From positions 1 to 11,918 of the forward strand of contig DAOWCM010000037.1 of the NCBI GenBank assembly GCA_030639555.1: DNA of 11,918 bases, written 5' to 3'. A program made the translations under genes and the position numbers. Position 1 is the stretch's first letter. Each line of letters starts with the position of its first letter. Below are positions 1 through 6,796 of the stretch, piece by piece. The notes beneath the pieces were generated by a model. That model saw only the letters and a list, made by a program, of their open reading frames with translations. It had not been told where the DNA came from and did no database searches. Source of the DNA: Candidatus Eiseniibacteriota bacterium (GTDB taxonomy: Bacteria > Joyebacterota > Joyebacteria > Joyebacterales > Joyebacteraceae).

Positions 1-59
1 AGGACGCCATGGCAAGACAGGCCGGCGTGCTGCGCGCGACGCGAGGTGACGACGAGTGA
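1..59 (+). CDS. 3' end of an upstream gene (partial, unidentified)
   Basis: The first bases can be read as the tail of a gene that starts before the window. In the frame beginning at base 3 the last residues are DAMARQAGVLRATRGDDE, with a TGA stop at 57-59. That stop overlaps the GTG start of the EIIA gene by 3 bases within the string GTGA, an arrangement typical of translationally coupled operon genes. A second frame (from base 2, stop at 47-49) is also open, so the frame is not certain. The fragment is too short to name. Related PTS operons often carry HPr kinase or rapZ just upstream, but nothing visible here proves either. Confidence 0.4.
   Translation, partial: DAMARQAGVLRATRGDDE
43..49 (+). 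promoter_or_regulatory. Ribosome binding site of the EIIA gene
   Basis: GAGGTGA lies 6 bases before the GTG at 56-58. It supports the GTG start rather than the ATG at 46, which opens a different and uninformative frame. The site lies inside the end of the upstream reading frame, in line with coupled translation. Confidence 0.6.
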
Positions 60-454
60 GCGGCCAGGGCAAGCGCATAGGGTGTGTGATCGTGGCGCAC
101 GGCAACGTCGGGCAGTGCTTGATGGAGGCGGTGCAGGGGATTCTCGGGAAGCAAGCGAACTGGGTGGCCGTGTCCAATGCCGGCATGGGTCTGGGCGATC
201 TGAACGAGGCCGTAAGGAGTGCTGTGGCAAGCCTGGCATCGGAATGCGAGGTGGTCGTGATCAGTGACATGCCGGGCGGGAGCTGCCATCACGTCTGCCA
301 GGAGATGGTGGCCGGGAGCGCGGGCACGCGTGCTCTCACGGGCGTCAATCTGATGATGCTCCTCGAGTTCTTCGTCAAGAGGGACCGCACCGAGGTGGAC
401 GAACTGATACAAACGGTCAAGGAGCGCGGCCGCGACGCCGTGCGCATCCTGTGA
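56..454 (+). CDS. PTS EIIA component, mannose/fructose/sorbose family
   Basis: This 132-residue protein is a stand-alone EIIA domain of the mannose PTS family. In that family it takes the phosphoryl group from HPr on a histidine and passes it to EIIB in the cytoplasm. The N-terminal strand leads into VAHG, with the expected phospho-histidine at His15. The second signature SDMPGGS (about residues 70-76) carries Asp71, matching the conserved aspartate in the DTWGGS segment of E. coli ManX. GVNLMMLLE (about 96-104) is the family's typical late strand. The length fits a single EIIA domain; in E. coli, EIIA and EIIB are fused, whereas here they are separate genes. The GTG start is set by GAGGTGA just upstream and overlaps the preceding stop. 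EIIB follows after 34 bp. All key residues are present, so it should be active. Sugar specificity cannot be read from this subunit. Confidence 0.93.
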   Translation: MSGQGKRIGCVIVAHGNVGQCLMEAVQGILGKQANWVAVSNAGMGLGDLNEAVRSAVASLASECEVVVISDMPGGSCHHVCQEMVAGSAGTRALTGVNLMMLLEFFVKRDRTEVDELIQTVKERGRDAVRIL

Positions 455-488
455 TCATTGGGCCGAGGCACGGCCGGGGAGCTCGTCA

Positions 489-980
489 ATGCCGTTCGTG
501 CTGGTGAGGGTGGATGACCGACTGATTCACGGCCAGGTGACGGTTGCCTGGGGCGCCCGGCTCTCACCCGAGCGCATGATTCTCGTCAACGACGAGATCT
601 GTTGCTGCGACTGGAGGTGCGCTCTCTACGCCGAGACCGACGCCATGGGAGTGCCCGTGTCGGTGGCAACGAGCGAGGGGTTTGCCGAGGGGCTCAAGAC
701 CGGCAAGTGGGACGACGAGCGGACATTCCTGATCGTCGAGAGCCCTCGCGATCTTCTGGCGCTCATCAGGAGCGGCCTCGATGTGGCGGAGGCGAACATC
801 GGAGGAATGCACTACGCCGAGGGAAAGTGCGAGCTTCTCCCTTATGTCTTCGTCGATGATGAGGACGTTGCGGCCATGAAGGAGATCATGGCGGGGGGCA
901 CTAAGCTCACGGCCCGCGACGTTCCACAGGCGCAGCCGCGGGACCTGGCCGTCCTGCTGCGGGCGCTCGGAGAGAAGTGA
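489..980 (+). CDS. PTS EIIB component, mannose/fructose/sorbose family
   Basis: This 163-residue EIIB domain accepts phosphate from EIIA and transfers it to sugar passing through the EIIC/EIID membrane pair. The N-terminus reads RVDDRLIHGQV, the active-site loop of this family, with the phospho-histidine at His14. Further family features are the ILVNDE strand (about residues 31-36) and the IGGMHY segment (about 104-109), close to the NIGGMH seen in many family members. The length matches a normal single domain. GGGGAG at 476-481 lies 7 bases before the ATG. The gene sits between EIIA and the GH57 gene, with gaps of 34 and 27 bp. Family assignment is very secure; the sugar is unknown. Confidence 0.94.
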   Translation: MPFVLVRVDDRLIHGQVTVAWGARLSPERMILVNDEICCCDWRCALYAETDAMGVPVSVATSEGFAEGLKTGKWDDERTFLIVESPRDLLALIRSGLDVAEANIGGMHYAEGKCELLPYVFVDDEDVAAMKEIMAGGTKLTARDVPQAQPRDLAVLLRALGEK

Positions 981-1007
981 CGGCGGGTCTTTCAGGAGCG
1001 GCAGCCC

Positions 1008-3200
1008 ATGCACGGTGTCACGCTTGTCCTCTGCATACACAACCACCAACCTGTCGGCAACCTGCCCGGCGTGTTCGAGGACGCCTATAGAACGGCCTAC
1101 CTTCCGTTTCTGGAAGCGATCGAAGAATTCCCCGAGATTAAGATCGTGCTTCACAACTCCGGCCCGCTGTTGGAGTGGTACGAAGACCACGCCCCGGACT
1201 ACCTCGAGCGAGTGCGGGCGCTGGTGGCGAGGGGGCAGGTCGAGGTCCTGGGAGGGGGCTTCTACGAGCCGATTCTCTGCGCGATCCCGGAGCGCGACGC
1301 GCGCGGGCAGATACGGATGATGACGGACTACGTATCCGACCATTTCGGGAGGCGCCCTCGGGGGATGTGGCTGGCGGAGAGAGTCTGGGAGCCGCGTCTG
1401 GCCAGGACCATCCACGAGGCGGGTCTGGAGTACCTGCCGCTCGACGACTACGAGTTCCGCCTCGCCGGGATCGAGGACGAGGATCTGGTGGGGCCGTTCC
1501 TCGCGGAGGAGCAGGGCGCCGCGGTCCGGGTCTTTCCGATCAGCAAGAAGTTGCGATACGCGATCCCCTTCGCCGAGCCCGAGGAGACGCTGAACGTGCT
1601 CCGCTCGGTCGCCGAGCGTGGCTGTGGCCACGTGGTCGTGTTCGGGGACGACGGGGAGAAGTTCGGCGTGTGGCCGGGTACTCACGAGCACGTTCACACG
1701 AATGGATGGCTCAAGCGCTTCTTGAGGACGCTCTCGGAGAATCGCGATTGGGTGACGACCACGACCTTCGCGGAGGTCGTCGACGACACGGTTCCCAGAG
1801 GGCGCGCATACCTGCCTACGTCGTCGTACCCCGAGATGATGGAGTGGGCCCTGCCCACAAAGGCCAGGCGCAGCTACGCGGCGTTCCTGGGCAAACTCGG
1901 CGACGAAGAACTGCTGGAGGAGTGGGGCCCCTTCGTTTCGGGGGGGACCTGGAAGGGCTTCCTGTCCAAGTATGATGAGTCGAACCTGATGCTCAGGAAG
2001 ATGATGCGCGTCAGCGAGAAGATCGCGGCCGCGCAGCGGACTTCCGATGTCCTTGAGTCGCTCGACGGATCCGCGGGCGCCGTGAAGTCGGTGGACGGCG
2101 GCGCCGTCACGGTGGAGACGGCCGTGCTCGAGGAGGCGAAGCGTGAGCTGTGGCAGGGGCAGTGCAACTGCGCCTACTGGCATGGGGTCTTCGGCGGGCT
2201 GTACCTTCCACACCTGAGAGCTGCCATTTACGAGCACCTCATCAGGGCCGAGCGGCTGATAGATATCGCTCGGGGCCGGACGTGGGACCATGTCGAGGTG
2301 ACCGACCACGACATAGACGGACGCGACGAGGTCTTGCTTGAGTCACACAGCGCCAACGTGTACGTCGCTCCCTCACGAGGGGGCACCATCTTCGAACTCG
2401 ACGTCCGACAAGCGGACTGGAACGTACTGGCCACGATGTCTCGTTACGCGGAGGCGTACCACGACGACATGCCTGCCGACCGCGACGCCGAGTACGGAGA
2501 GGGTACGGGGAACATCCACGACGGATTGAACGTGAAGGAGAAGGATCTGGGTAAGCTCATGCGCTCCGACTCGCACGCCGCTGTCGCCGCGATCGACCAT
2601 TTCTTCGCACCCGACGTCAAGCGCGGGGAAGTGGAGGCCGGGGGCGGCGAACTCGGCGACTCCGCGTGGGGTACTTACGAGTTCGAACTCGGTCGACGCA
2701 ACGGTTCGATCGGAGTGGAGATGAGCAGGACCGGGATCGTGACGGTCGCTGCAGGCGAGTGCCGGGTCCTCATCAAGAAGTGCATCTGGCTCACTGATGA
2801 GGGAAGGGTGCGTGTCGAGTACGACCTGACACCCGACGATGACCTGGACGTCCTGTTCGCGCCCGAGTGGAACCTGTCGTTTCTCACGCCCGAGAAAGAG
2901 TGGGTGTCGTTCCATACGGACGACACGGACGGCAGCGGACTGAGGAGAAGAAAGACCCTGAACGCCGTCGGCGCGATGAGAGTCGACGATCGCCTCAGGG
3001 GGCAGCGGTTGTCCATTTCCTGTGAGCCCGCGGCCGGCGTCTGGACTTGGCCTCTGGATACTGCCTCCCGTTCCGAGGCGGGGCTGGAGCGGGTCTTCCA
3101 GGGACTCACGCTGGTCACGCACTGGCCCATCAGGGTCGGGGGCGGAGAGCGCGCGAGTTTCGCGGTGGAGTTCGAGTTCTCACCGCTGTCAGCAGAGTGA
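1008..3200 (+). CDS. GH57 4-alpha-glucanotransferase / alpha-amylase-like enzyme
   Basis: This 730-residue enzyme belongs to glycoside hydrolase family 57, in the group that includes Thermococcus litoralis 4-alpha-glucanotransferase. These enzymes cleave or transfer alpha-1,4-glucan chains. The catalytic barrel covers about residues 1-340, with family motifs HNHQP (11-15), GGGFYEP (82-88), WLAERVWEP (121-129) and FGDDGEKFG (212-220). Glu124 fits the nucleophile, and Asp214 or Asp215 the acid/base. A DUF1925-like segment holds QGQCNCAYWHG (383-393). A DUF1926-like beta-sandwich follows from about 430 to the end. Residues about 342-375 look like a low-complexity linker. There is no signal peptide, so the protein is probably cytoplasmic and acts on glycogen or maltodextrin. 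AGGAG at 994-998 supports the ATG. The gene lies between EIIB and EIIC, 27 bp after one and 79 bp before the other. Transferase versus hydrolase activity cannot be settled from the sequence. Confidence 0.92.
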   Translation: MHGVTLVLCIHNHQPVGNLPGVFEDAYRTAYLPFLEAIEEFPEIKIVLHNSGPLLEWYEDHAPDYLERVRALVARGQVEVLGGGFYEPILCAIPERDARGQIRMMTDYVSDHFGRRPRGMWLAERVWEPRLARTIHEAGLEYLPLDDYEFRLAGIEDEDLVGPFLAEEQGAAVRVFPISKKLRYAIPFAEPEETLNVLRSVAERGCGHVVVFGDDGEKFGVWPGTHEHVHTNGWLKRFLRTLSENRDWVTTTTFAEVVDDTVPRGRAYLPTSSYPEMMEWALPTKARRSYAAFLGKLGDEELLEEWGPFVSGGTWKGFLSKYDESNLMLRKMMRVSEKIAAAQRTSDVLESLDGSAGAVKSVDGGAVTVETAVLEEAKRELWQGQCNCAYWHGVFGGLYLPHLRAAIYEHLIRAERLIDIARGRTWDHVEVTDHDIDGRDEVLLESHSANVYVAPSRGGTIFELDVRQADWNVLATMSRYAEAYHDDMPADRDAEYGEGTGNIHDGLNVKEKDLGKLMRSDSHAAVAAIDHFFAPDVKRGEVEAGGGELGDSAWGTYEFELGRRNGSIGVEMSRTGIVTVAAGECRVLIKKCIWLTDEGRVRVEYDLTPDDDLDVLFAPEWNLSFLTPEKEWVSFHTDDTDGSGLRRRKTLNAVGAMRVDDRLRGQRLSISCEPAAGVWTWPLDTASRSEAGLERVFQGLTLVTHWPIRVGGGERASFAVEFEFSPLSAE

Positions 3201-3279
3201 CGGACCCCTTGAATGGGCCGCGTGTCGCGAGACCGGTGGGAACGCGGCGCGTGCTGTCTGAAGGCACGGAAGCAGACGC

Positions 3280-3957
3280 ATGTCTGAGATTCAGATCATA
3301 GTGGTTCTGTCCCTTCTGGGCGGGGTCCTTTCGGTCGATGCGACCGCGGCGCTCCAGGTGATGCTCTCCCAGCCACTCGTGGCCGGGTGCATAGCCGGGG
3401 TGGTTGTGGGGGACCCGGTTCTCGGGCTCGTGGTAGGCTCAACGCTTCAGCTGGTCTGGATCGGAGTGCTACCTGTCGGGGCGGCGCCCTTCCCGGACGG
3501 TGCGGTGGCAGGCGCGGTCGGTGTGGGTGTCGGGGCCATTCTCGTCGGCTCGGGCGTGTCTGAGGGGCTGGCGGTGGGGGCGGGCGTGATCGCCGGCCTG
3601 ACGGCCGGCGCGTTGGGGCAGGGAGTCACGTCGCTCGTCCGCAGACTGAATGTGAGGTACTCCGCCATCGCCGAATCGCGGGCGCAGCAAGGGGACGCGC
3701 GGGGTGTGAAGATAGCGGTCGCGCTGGGGCTCACCACGCGATTTGTCACGGCCTCGCTCCTGGCCGCGGCAGCGCTGACGGCGTCTCTGCTGCTCAAGTC
3801 CCTGGGTTCGTTCACGGTTGGCGGGGTGTTTCCCACGGCCTTGTGGGCAGCACCCGTAGCCGCGGTGGCGGTCGCCGTCGGGGGGAAGGACAGAAGAGAG
3901 AGCTGGTTCCTGGCCGCGGGGTTCGCCGCCGGGCTTGTGCTGGTGGTCAGTTTCTGA
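3280..3957 (+). CDS. PTS EIIC component, mannose/fructose/sorbose family (membrane)
   Basis: This 225-residue, very hydrophobic protein is one of the two membrane subunits of a mannose-type PTS permease; with EIID it forms the sugar path. The family pattern is clear around residues 31-75: QPLVAG, then VVGDPVLGL, then GSTLQLVWIG, then PVGAAPFPDG. Helical segments run roughly at 4-20, 32-67, 76-117, 145-172 and 180-200, with a last one at 208-223. It is shorter than E. coli ManY (about 266 residues), mainly in loops and the C-terminal end. The start has only a weak GGAAG-like site about 8 bases upstream. The 79 bp before it is the longest gap of the PTS block, which leaves room for a weak internal regulatory site, but no convincing promoter is visible. 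EIID follows after 11 bp. Confidence 0.92.
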   Translation: MSEIQIIVVLSLLGGVLSVDATAALQVMLSQPLVAGCIAGVVVGDPVLGLVVGSTLQLVWIGVLPVGAAPFPDGAVAGAVGVGVGAILVGSGVSEGLAVGAGVIAGLTAGALGQGVTSLVRRLNVRYSAIAESRAQQGDARGVKIAVALGLTTRFVTASLLAAAALTASLLLKSLGSFTVGGVFPTALWAAPVAAVAVAVGGKDRRESWFLAAGFAAGLVLVVSF

Positions 3958-3959
3958 GC

Positions 3960-3964
3960 GGAGG
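3960..3964 (+). promoter_or_regulatory. Ribosome binding site fixing a TTG start for EIID
   Basis: GGAGG ends 4 bases before the TTG at 3969-3971. The spacing is tight, but the site supports this start over the ATG at 4029, which would remove the conserved N-terminal helix (LTRGER). Confidence 0.55.
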
Positions 3965-3968
3965 CTCC

Positions 3969-4736
3969 TTGGCTGGACATTCTGATCTGGAGATTCCTCG
4001 AACTCTGACGCGCGGGGAGCGCGCGGGGATGCTCTGGCGTTCGTTCTTCCTGCAGTCCGTCTGGAATCCGCGCGGGATGCAGAACGTCGGTTTCTGCTTC
4101 ACGATGCTCCCGCTCCTTCACAGGTACGGGGAGGGCAAGGACGGGAGAAGCGCGTTCCTGCGGCGGCACCTGGAGTTCTTCAATACGAACCCGACGCTTG
4201 CGTCGTACGTCCTCGGAGCCGCGGCGGCTCAGGAAGCGGCCGGCGCGGACGCGTTGTGCGTGACGTCGGTGAAGAAGGGGCTGGCGAGCCCGCTCGGTAT
4301 GGCTGGCGACGCGCTGCTCTGGGGGGCTCTTCGCCCCTTTGCCGGGGCCGTTGCGGTTCTCCTGGCGCTTCAGGGGGTCGTGTGGGCGCCTCTGGCACTT
4401 CTCGTGATCTACAACGTGCCGCACCTCGTCCTGAGGACCAGAGGGCTCAGGGTGGGGGCGGCGGACGGACCGGCCGCCGCCGGAGAACTGACAGGACCGG
4501 GTCTCAGAGCGGCAGTCCGGTGGACTAGAGCACTGGCGGCCTTCACCGTGGGACTGATTCTCGCGAGGGCCGTGGTGGCGGGGGGGGCGGTAGAGCCCTG
4601 GAGGGTCCTGGCTGTGGGTCTCTTCTTCGTACTGGCGTACGCGGCGGGCAGGGCAAGGGTGCCGGCAACGCTCGTCGCCCTAGGTGGAGCGGCGGCTGGT
4701 GTTGTTCTGCTCTTGACTGGGCTGAACGGGGGATAA
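3969..4736 (+). CDS. PTS EIID component, mannose/fructose/sorbose family (membrane)
   Basis: This 255-residue EIID subunit pairs with EIIC in the inner membrane. Hallmarks are LTRGER...WRSFFLQSVWN (residues 13-33), MQNVGFCF (37-44), RRHLEFFNTNP (65-75), and a GDALLWGALRP segment (113-123) where E. coli ManZ has GDPIFWGTVRP. Later hydrophobic stretches at about 125-150, 187-206, 212-227 and 233-250 are membrane helices. The start is taken as TTG 3969: the alignable helix LTRGERAGMLWRS begins upstream of the next ATG (4029), and GGAGG precedes the TTG. The frame is open further upstream to 3843, but that stretch lies inside EIIC and is not family-like. The C-terminal half is alanine/glycine/valine-rich and less conserved. 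HPr starts 1 base after the stop. Identification is secure; the exact start is moderately sure. Confidence 0.91.
   Translation: MAGHSDLEIPRTLTRGERAGMLWRSFFLQSVWNPRGMQNVGFCFTMLPLLHRYGEGKDGRSAFLRRHLEFFNTNPTLASYVLGAAAAQEAAGADALCVTSVKKGLASPLGMAGDALLWGALRPFAGAVAVLLALQGVVWAPLALLVIYNVPHLVLRTRGLRVGAADGPAAAGELTGPGLRAAVRWTRALAAFTVGLILARAVVAGGAVEPWRVLAVGLFFVLAYAAGRARVPATLVALGGAAAGVVLLLTGLNGG
4728..4733 (+). promoter_or_regulatory. Ribosome binding site of the HPr gene (TTG start)
   Basis: GGGGGA at the very end of the EIID gene lies 4 bases before the TTG at 4738. No ATG or GTG gives a full-length HPr, so this site and the HPr alignment together fix the TTG start. Confidence 0.5.
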
Positions 4737-4737
4737 C

Positions 4738-4998
4738 TTGACAGAGCGCACGGTGGTTCTCGCAAGTAAGCACGGCCTGCACGCGCGGCCCGCCGCAGAT
4801 CTTGTGCGGCTCGCCGGTCGTTTCAGGTCTGACGTGAAGCTCACCAAGGACGATATCACCGTCGACGCGAAGAGCATCATGGGCGTGATGATGCTGGCGG
4901 CGGAGTGCGGGAGCGAGGTGGTCGTCACCGCCGAGGGGCCCGACGAGATCGAGGCGATGGAGGCTGTGGTGGAGTTCCTGGAGACAGACTCAGAGTAG
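4738..4998 (+). CDS. ptsH: Phosphocarrier protein HPr
   Basis: This 86-residue protein is HPr, the small cytoplasmic carrier that takes phosphate from Enzyme I on a histidine and gives it to EIIA. The active-site loop KHGLHARPAA puts the phospho-histidine at position 15, the standard number, next to Arg17. The second landmark, DAKSIMGVMML, has Ser46, the residue phosphorylated by HPr kinase/phosphorylase in organisms that use HPr to sense metabolic state. The usual length and His15/Ser46 numbering support the TTG start, which lies 1 base after the EIID stop. EI follows after 7 bp. Ser46 suggests, but does not prove, that the genome encodes HPr kinase, perhaps just upstream of this window. Confidence 0.96.
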   Translation: MTERTVVLASKHGLHARPAADLVRLAGRFRSDVKLTKDDITVDAKSIMGVMMLAAECGSEVVVTAEGPDEIEAMEAVVEFLETDSE

Positions 4999-5001
4999 AG
5001 G
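4997..5001 (+). promoter_or_regulatory. Ribosome binding site of the ptsI gene (TTG start)
   Basis: AGAGG overlaps the HPr stop codon and precedes two in-frame TTG codons, at 5006 (gap 4) and 5012 (gap 10). Either could be the start. No ATG or GTG lies before the conserved GVPASPG segment, so the start is a TTG in either case. Confidence 0.45.
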
Positions 5002-5005
5002 CGGT

Positions 5006-6796
5006 TTGCGTTTGATAGACATCAAGACGATAGGTAAGACCGAGGTTCTCAAGGGCGTGCCGGCCTCACCCGGCATCGTCATAGGCAAGGCGTTCGTGCT
5101 GGACACGGAGCGCCCGCACGTCGAGGAAGTGGAGATCGAGGCTGATGAGATCGAGGACGAGATAGAGGCCTTCATGTCCGCTATCGGCGAGACCACGCGC
5201 GAACTCGAGCGGCTGAGAGGCGGACTCGAGGAGACGCTGGGGGAGTCGCACGCGCGGATCTTCGATGCACACCTGATGATCCTCAGGGACTCGATGGTGA
5301 TCGACGGAACTCAACGCCGCATCCGCGAGGAGCGCCAGAGCGCGGCCTTCGCTCTGACCGAGACCATAGGTCAGGTCACGAACGCGATGGAGCGCACCCG
5401 GGACGAATACCTGCGCGAGCGCGTGTTCGACATAAAGGACATCGAGAGGCGTCTGCTGCTGAGGCTGCTCGGCCGCAGGCAAAGGTCACTGCGCCATCTG
5501 GACGACGACGTCATCGTGTTGGCCCGCGAGCTGGCGGCGACGCACACGGCGTCGATGCACGAAGAGCGGGTCACGGGCTTCGCAACGGACGTCGGCGGCC
5601 GCACGTCGCACGCGGCCATCATGGCGAGATCTCTGCAGATACCCGCGGTCGTCGGCCTCCACGAGGCCACGAGTGTCATCAGGCAGGGCGAGAAGATCAT
5701 CGTCGACGGGACGCTCGGGCTTCTCATCTACAGATACGACGAGGCGGTGCTGGAGTACTACCAGGACCGCCAGCGGACGCACGAGGAGTTCGAGAAAGAA
5801 CTCCTGGCGGACAAAGATGCTCCGGCCGTCACCGTGGACGGACGGCGATTCGAAGTCGCTGCCAACATCGAGATTCCCGACGAGGTCCGCGCGGCGATCT
5901 CTCACGGAGCCGAGGGGATCGGGCTGTTCAGGACCGAGTATCTGTTCATCACGGGGGACGAGATCCCATCTGAGGACGAGCAATACGAGGCCTACCGCGC
6001 CGTGGTGTCGCTGGCGGCCCCCGCCACGGTAGTCGTGCGGACGGTCGACCTCGGGGGCGACAAGTTCGGTCCCACGGGCGCTCCCGAACCTGAGGCGAAC
6101 CCGTTTCTCGGGTGGCGGGGAATCCGCTGCAGCCTCTCGCAGCCGCACCTCCTGCTGCGCCAGCTCAGAGCGATCCTTCGGGCCAGCGCGCACGGGAACG
6201 TCAAGATAATGCTGCCGATGATCTCCTCGCTCCACGAGGTCAGGGACGCCAGACAGGTTCTGGAGGCGGCGAAGCAGGAACTCCGGGCACGCGGGCAGGA
6301 ATTCGATGACAACGTCCCGCTGGGTGTCATGATCGAGACGCCTGCCGCGGCGATGATAGCGGACGAGCTGGCGGAAGAGGCGGAGTTCTTCAGCATCGGC
6401 TCCAACGACCTGGTGCAGTACACGCTGGCCGTGGACCGTGGCAATGACAACGTGGCCTACCTCTACGACACGTTCCACCCGGCAGTGCTGAGGCTCCTGG
6501 ATAGGACGGTGCGGGCGGCGCGGAAGCACAAGACGTGGGTCGGGGTATGCGGCGAGATGGCGGGAGACCCGCTCGCCACATTGCTTCTCGTGGGGCTCGG
6601 GGTGGACGAGCTCTCGGCCGCCCCTGCCGTGGTACCGGAGATCAAGAGCATCATTCGCTCGACGAGCTACGGTTACGCGCGCCGCGTCGTGGCCAAGGCG
6701 CTCAAGATGAAGACGGGCTCGGAGGTTCGTCGGTACCTCGAACAGATATTCAGAGTCAAGTTCCCGAAGATAAGCGAGACGGAGATGATCTCATGA
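5006..6796 (+). CDS. ptsI: PTS Enzyme I (phosphoenolpyruvate-protein phosphotransferase)
   Basis: This 596-residue protein is Enzyme I, which autophosphorylates from phosphoenolpyruvate and passes the phosphate to HPr. It is cytoplasmic and dimeric in known cases. The N-terminal domain opens with LKGVPASPGIVIGKAF (15-30), followed by the helical HPr-binding part. The swivelling domain carries GGRTSHAAIMARS (197-209), with the phospho-histidine at His202. The C-terminal barrel has GLFRTEYLF, RTVDLGGDKF, GWRGIRCSL, MIETPAA, GSNDLVQYTLAVDR and VCGEMAGDP, the last with the conserved catalytic Cys515. It is about 20 residues longer than E. coli EI (575), partly from an N-terminal extension of about ten residues before LKGVPASPG. 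If TTG 5012 is the true start, the protein is 2 residues shorter. It follows HPr by 7 bp, and its stop overlaps the next start (ATGA). Confidence 0.96.
   Translation: MRLIDIKTIGKTEVLKGVPASPGIVIGKAFVLDTERPHVEEVEIEADEIEDEIEAFMSAIGETTRELERLRGGLEETLGESHARIFDAHLMILRDSMVIDGTQRRIREERQSAAFALTETIGQVTNAMERTRDEYLRERVFDIKDIERRLLLRLLGRRQRSLRHLDDDVIVLARELAATHTASMHEERVTGFATDVGGRTSHAAIMARSLQIPAVVGLHEATSVIRQGEKIIVDGTLGLLIYRYDEAVLEYYQDRQRTHEEFEKELLADKDAPAVTVDGRRFEVAANIEIPDEVRAAISHGAEGIGLFRTEYLFITGDEIPSEDEQYEAYRAVVSLAAPATVVVRTVDLGGDKFGPTGAPEPEANPFLGWRGIRCSLSQPHLLLRQLRAILRASAHGNVKIMLPMISSLHEVRDARQVLEAAKQELRARGQEFDDNVPLGVMIETPAAAMIADELAEEAEFFSIGSNDLVQYTLAVDRGNDNVAYLYDTFHPAVLRLLDRTVRAARKHKTWVGVCGEMAGDPLATLLLVGLGVDELSAAPAVVPEIKSIIRSTSYGYARRVVAKALKMKTGSEVRRYLEQIFRVKFPKISETEMIS

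Noticed and set aside
461..475. Short GGCCG/CGGCC hairpin between EIIA and EIIB
   Set aside because: A 5-bp stem in GC-rich DNA is expected by chance. It has no T-run, and the ribosome site GGGGAG directly after it looks free.
564..2309. 581-codon open frame on the minus strand opposite EIIB and GH57
   Set aside because: It is the antisense shadow of two well-identified genes in GC-rich DNA. Its translation is rich in Arg, Pro, Leu and His, with no recognisable domain.
3201..3279. Internal promoter before EIIC
   Set aside because: A TTGAAT near 3209 resembles a -35 box, but no AT-rich -10 element lies at suitable spacing.
3843..3968. Possible N-terminal extension of EIID
   Set aside because: The stretch lies within EIIC, reads as Arg/Gly-rich sequence and has no counterpart in the EIID family. 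The TTG at 3969 with GGAGG upstream is the better start.
5486..6529. 347-codon open frame on the minus strand opposite ptsI
   Set aside because: It is antisense to the EI catalytic domain; the composition is typical of shadow frames and no motifs are seen.
6535..6792. Possible N-terminal extension of the PGI/PMI gene
   Set aside because: It overlaps the conserved C-terminal part of EI and is not SIS-like. The ATGA overlap at 6793 with a good ribosome site is preferred.
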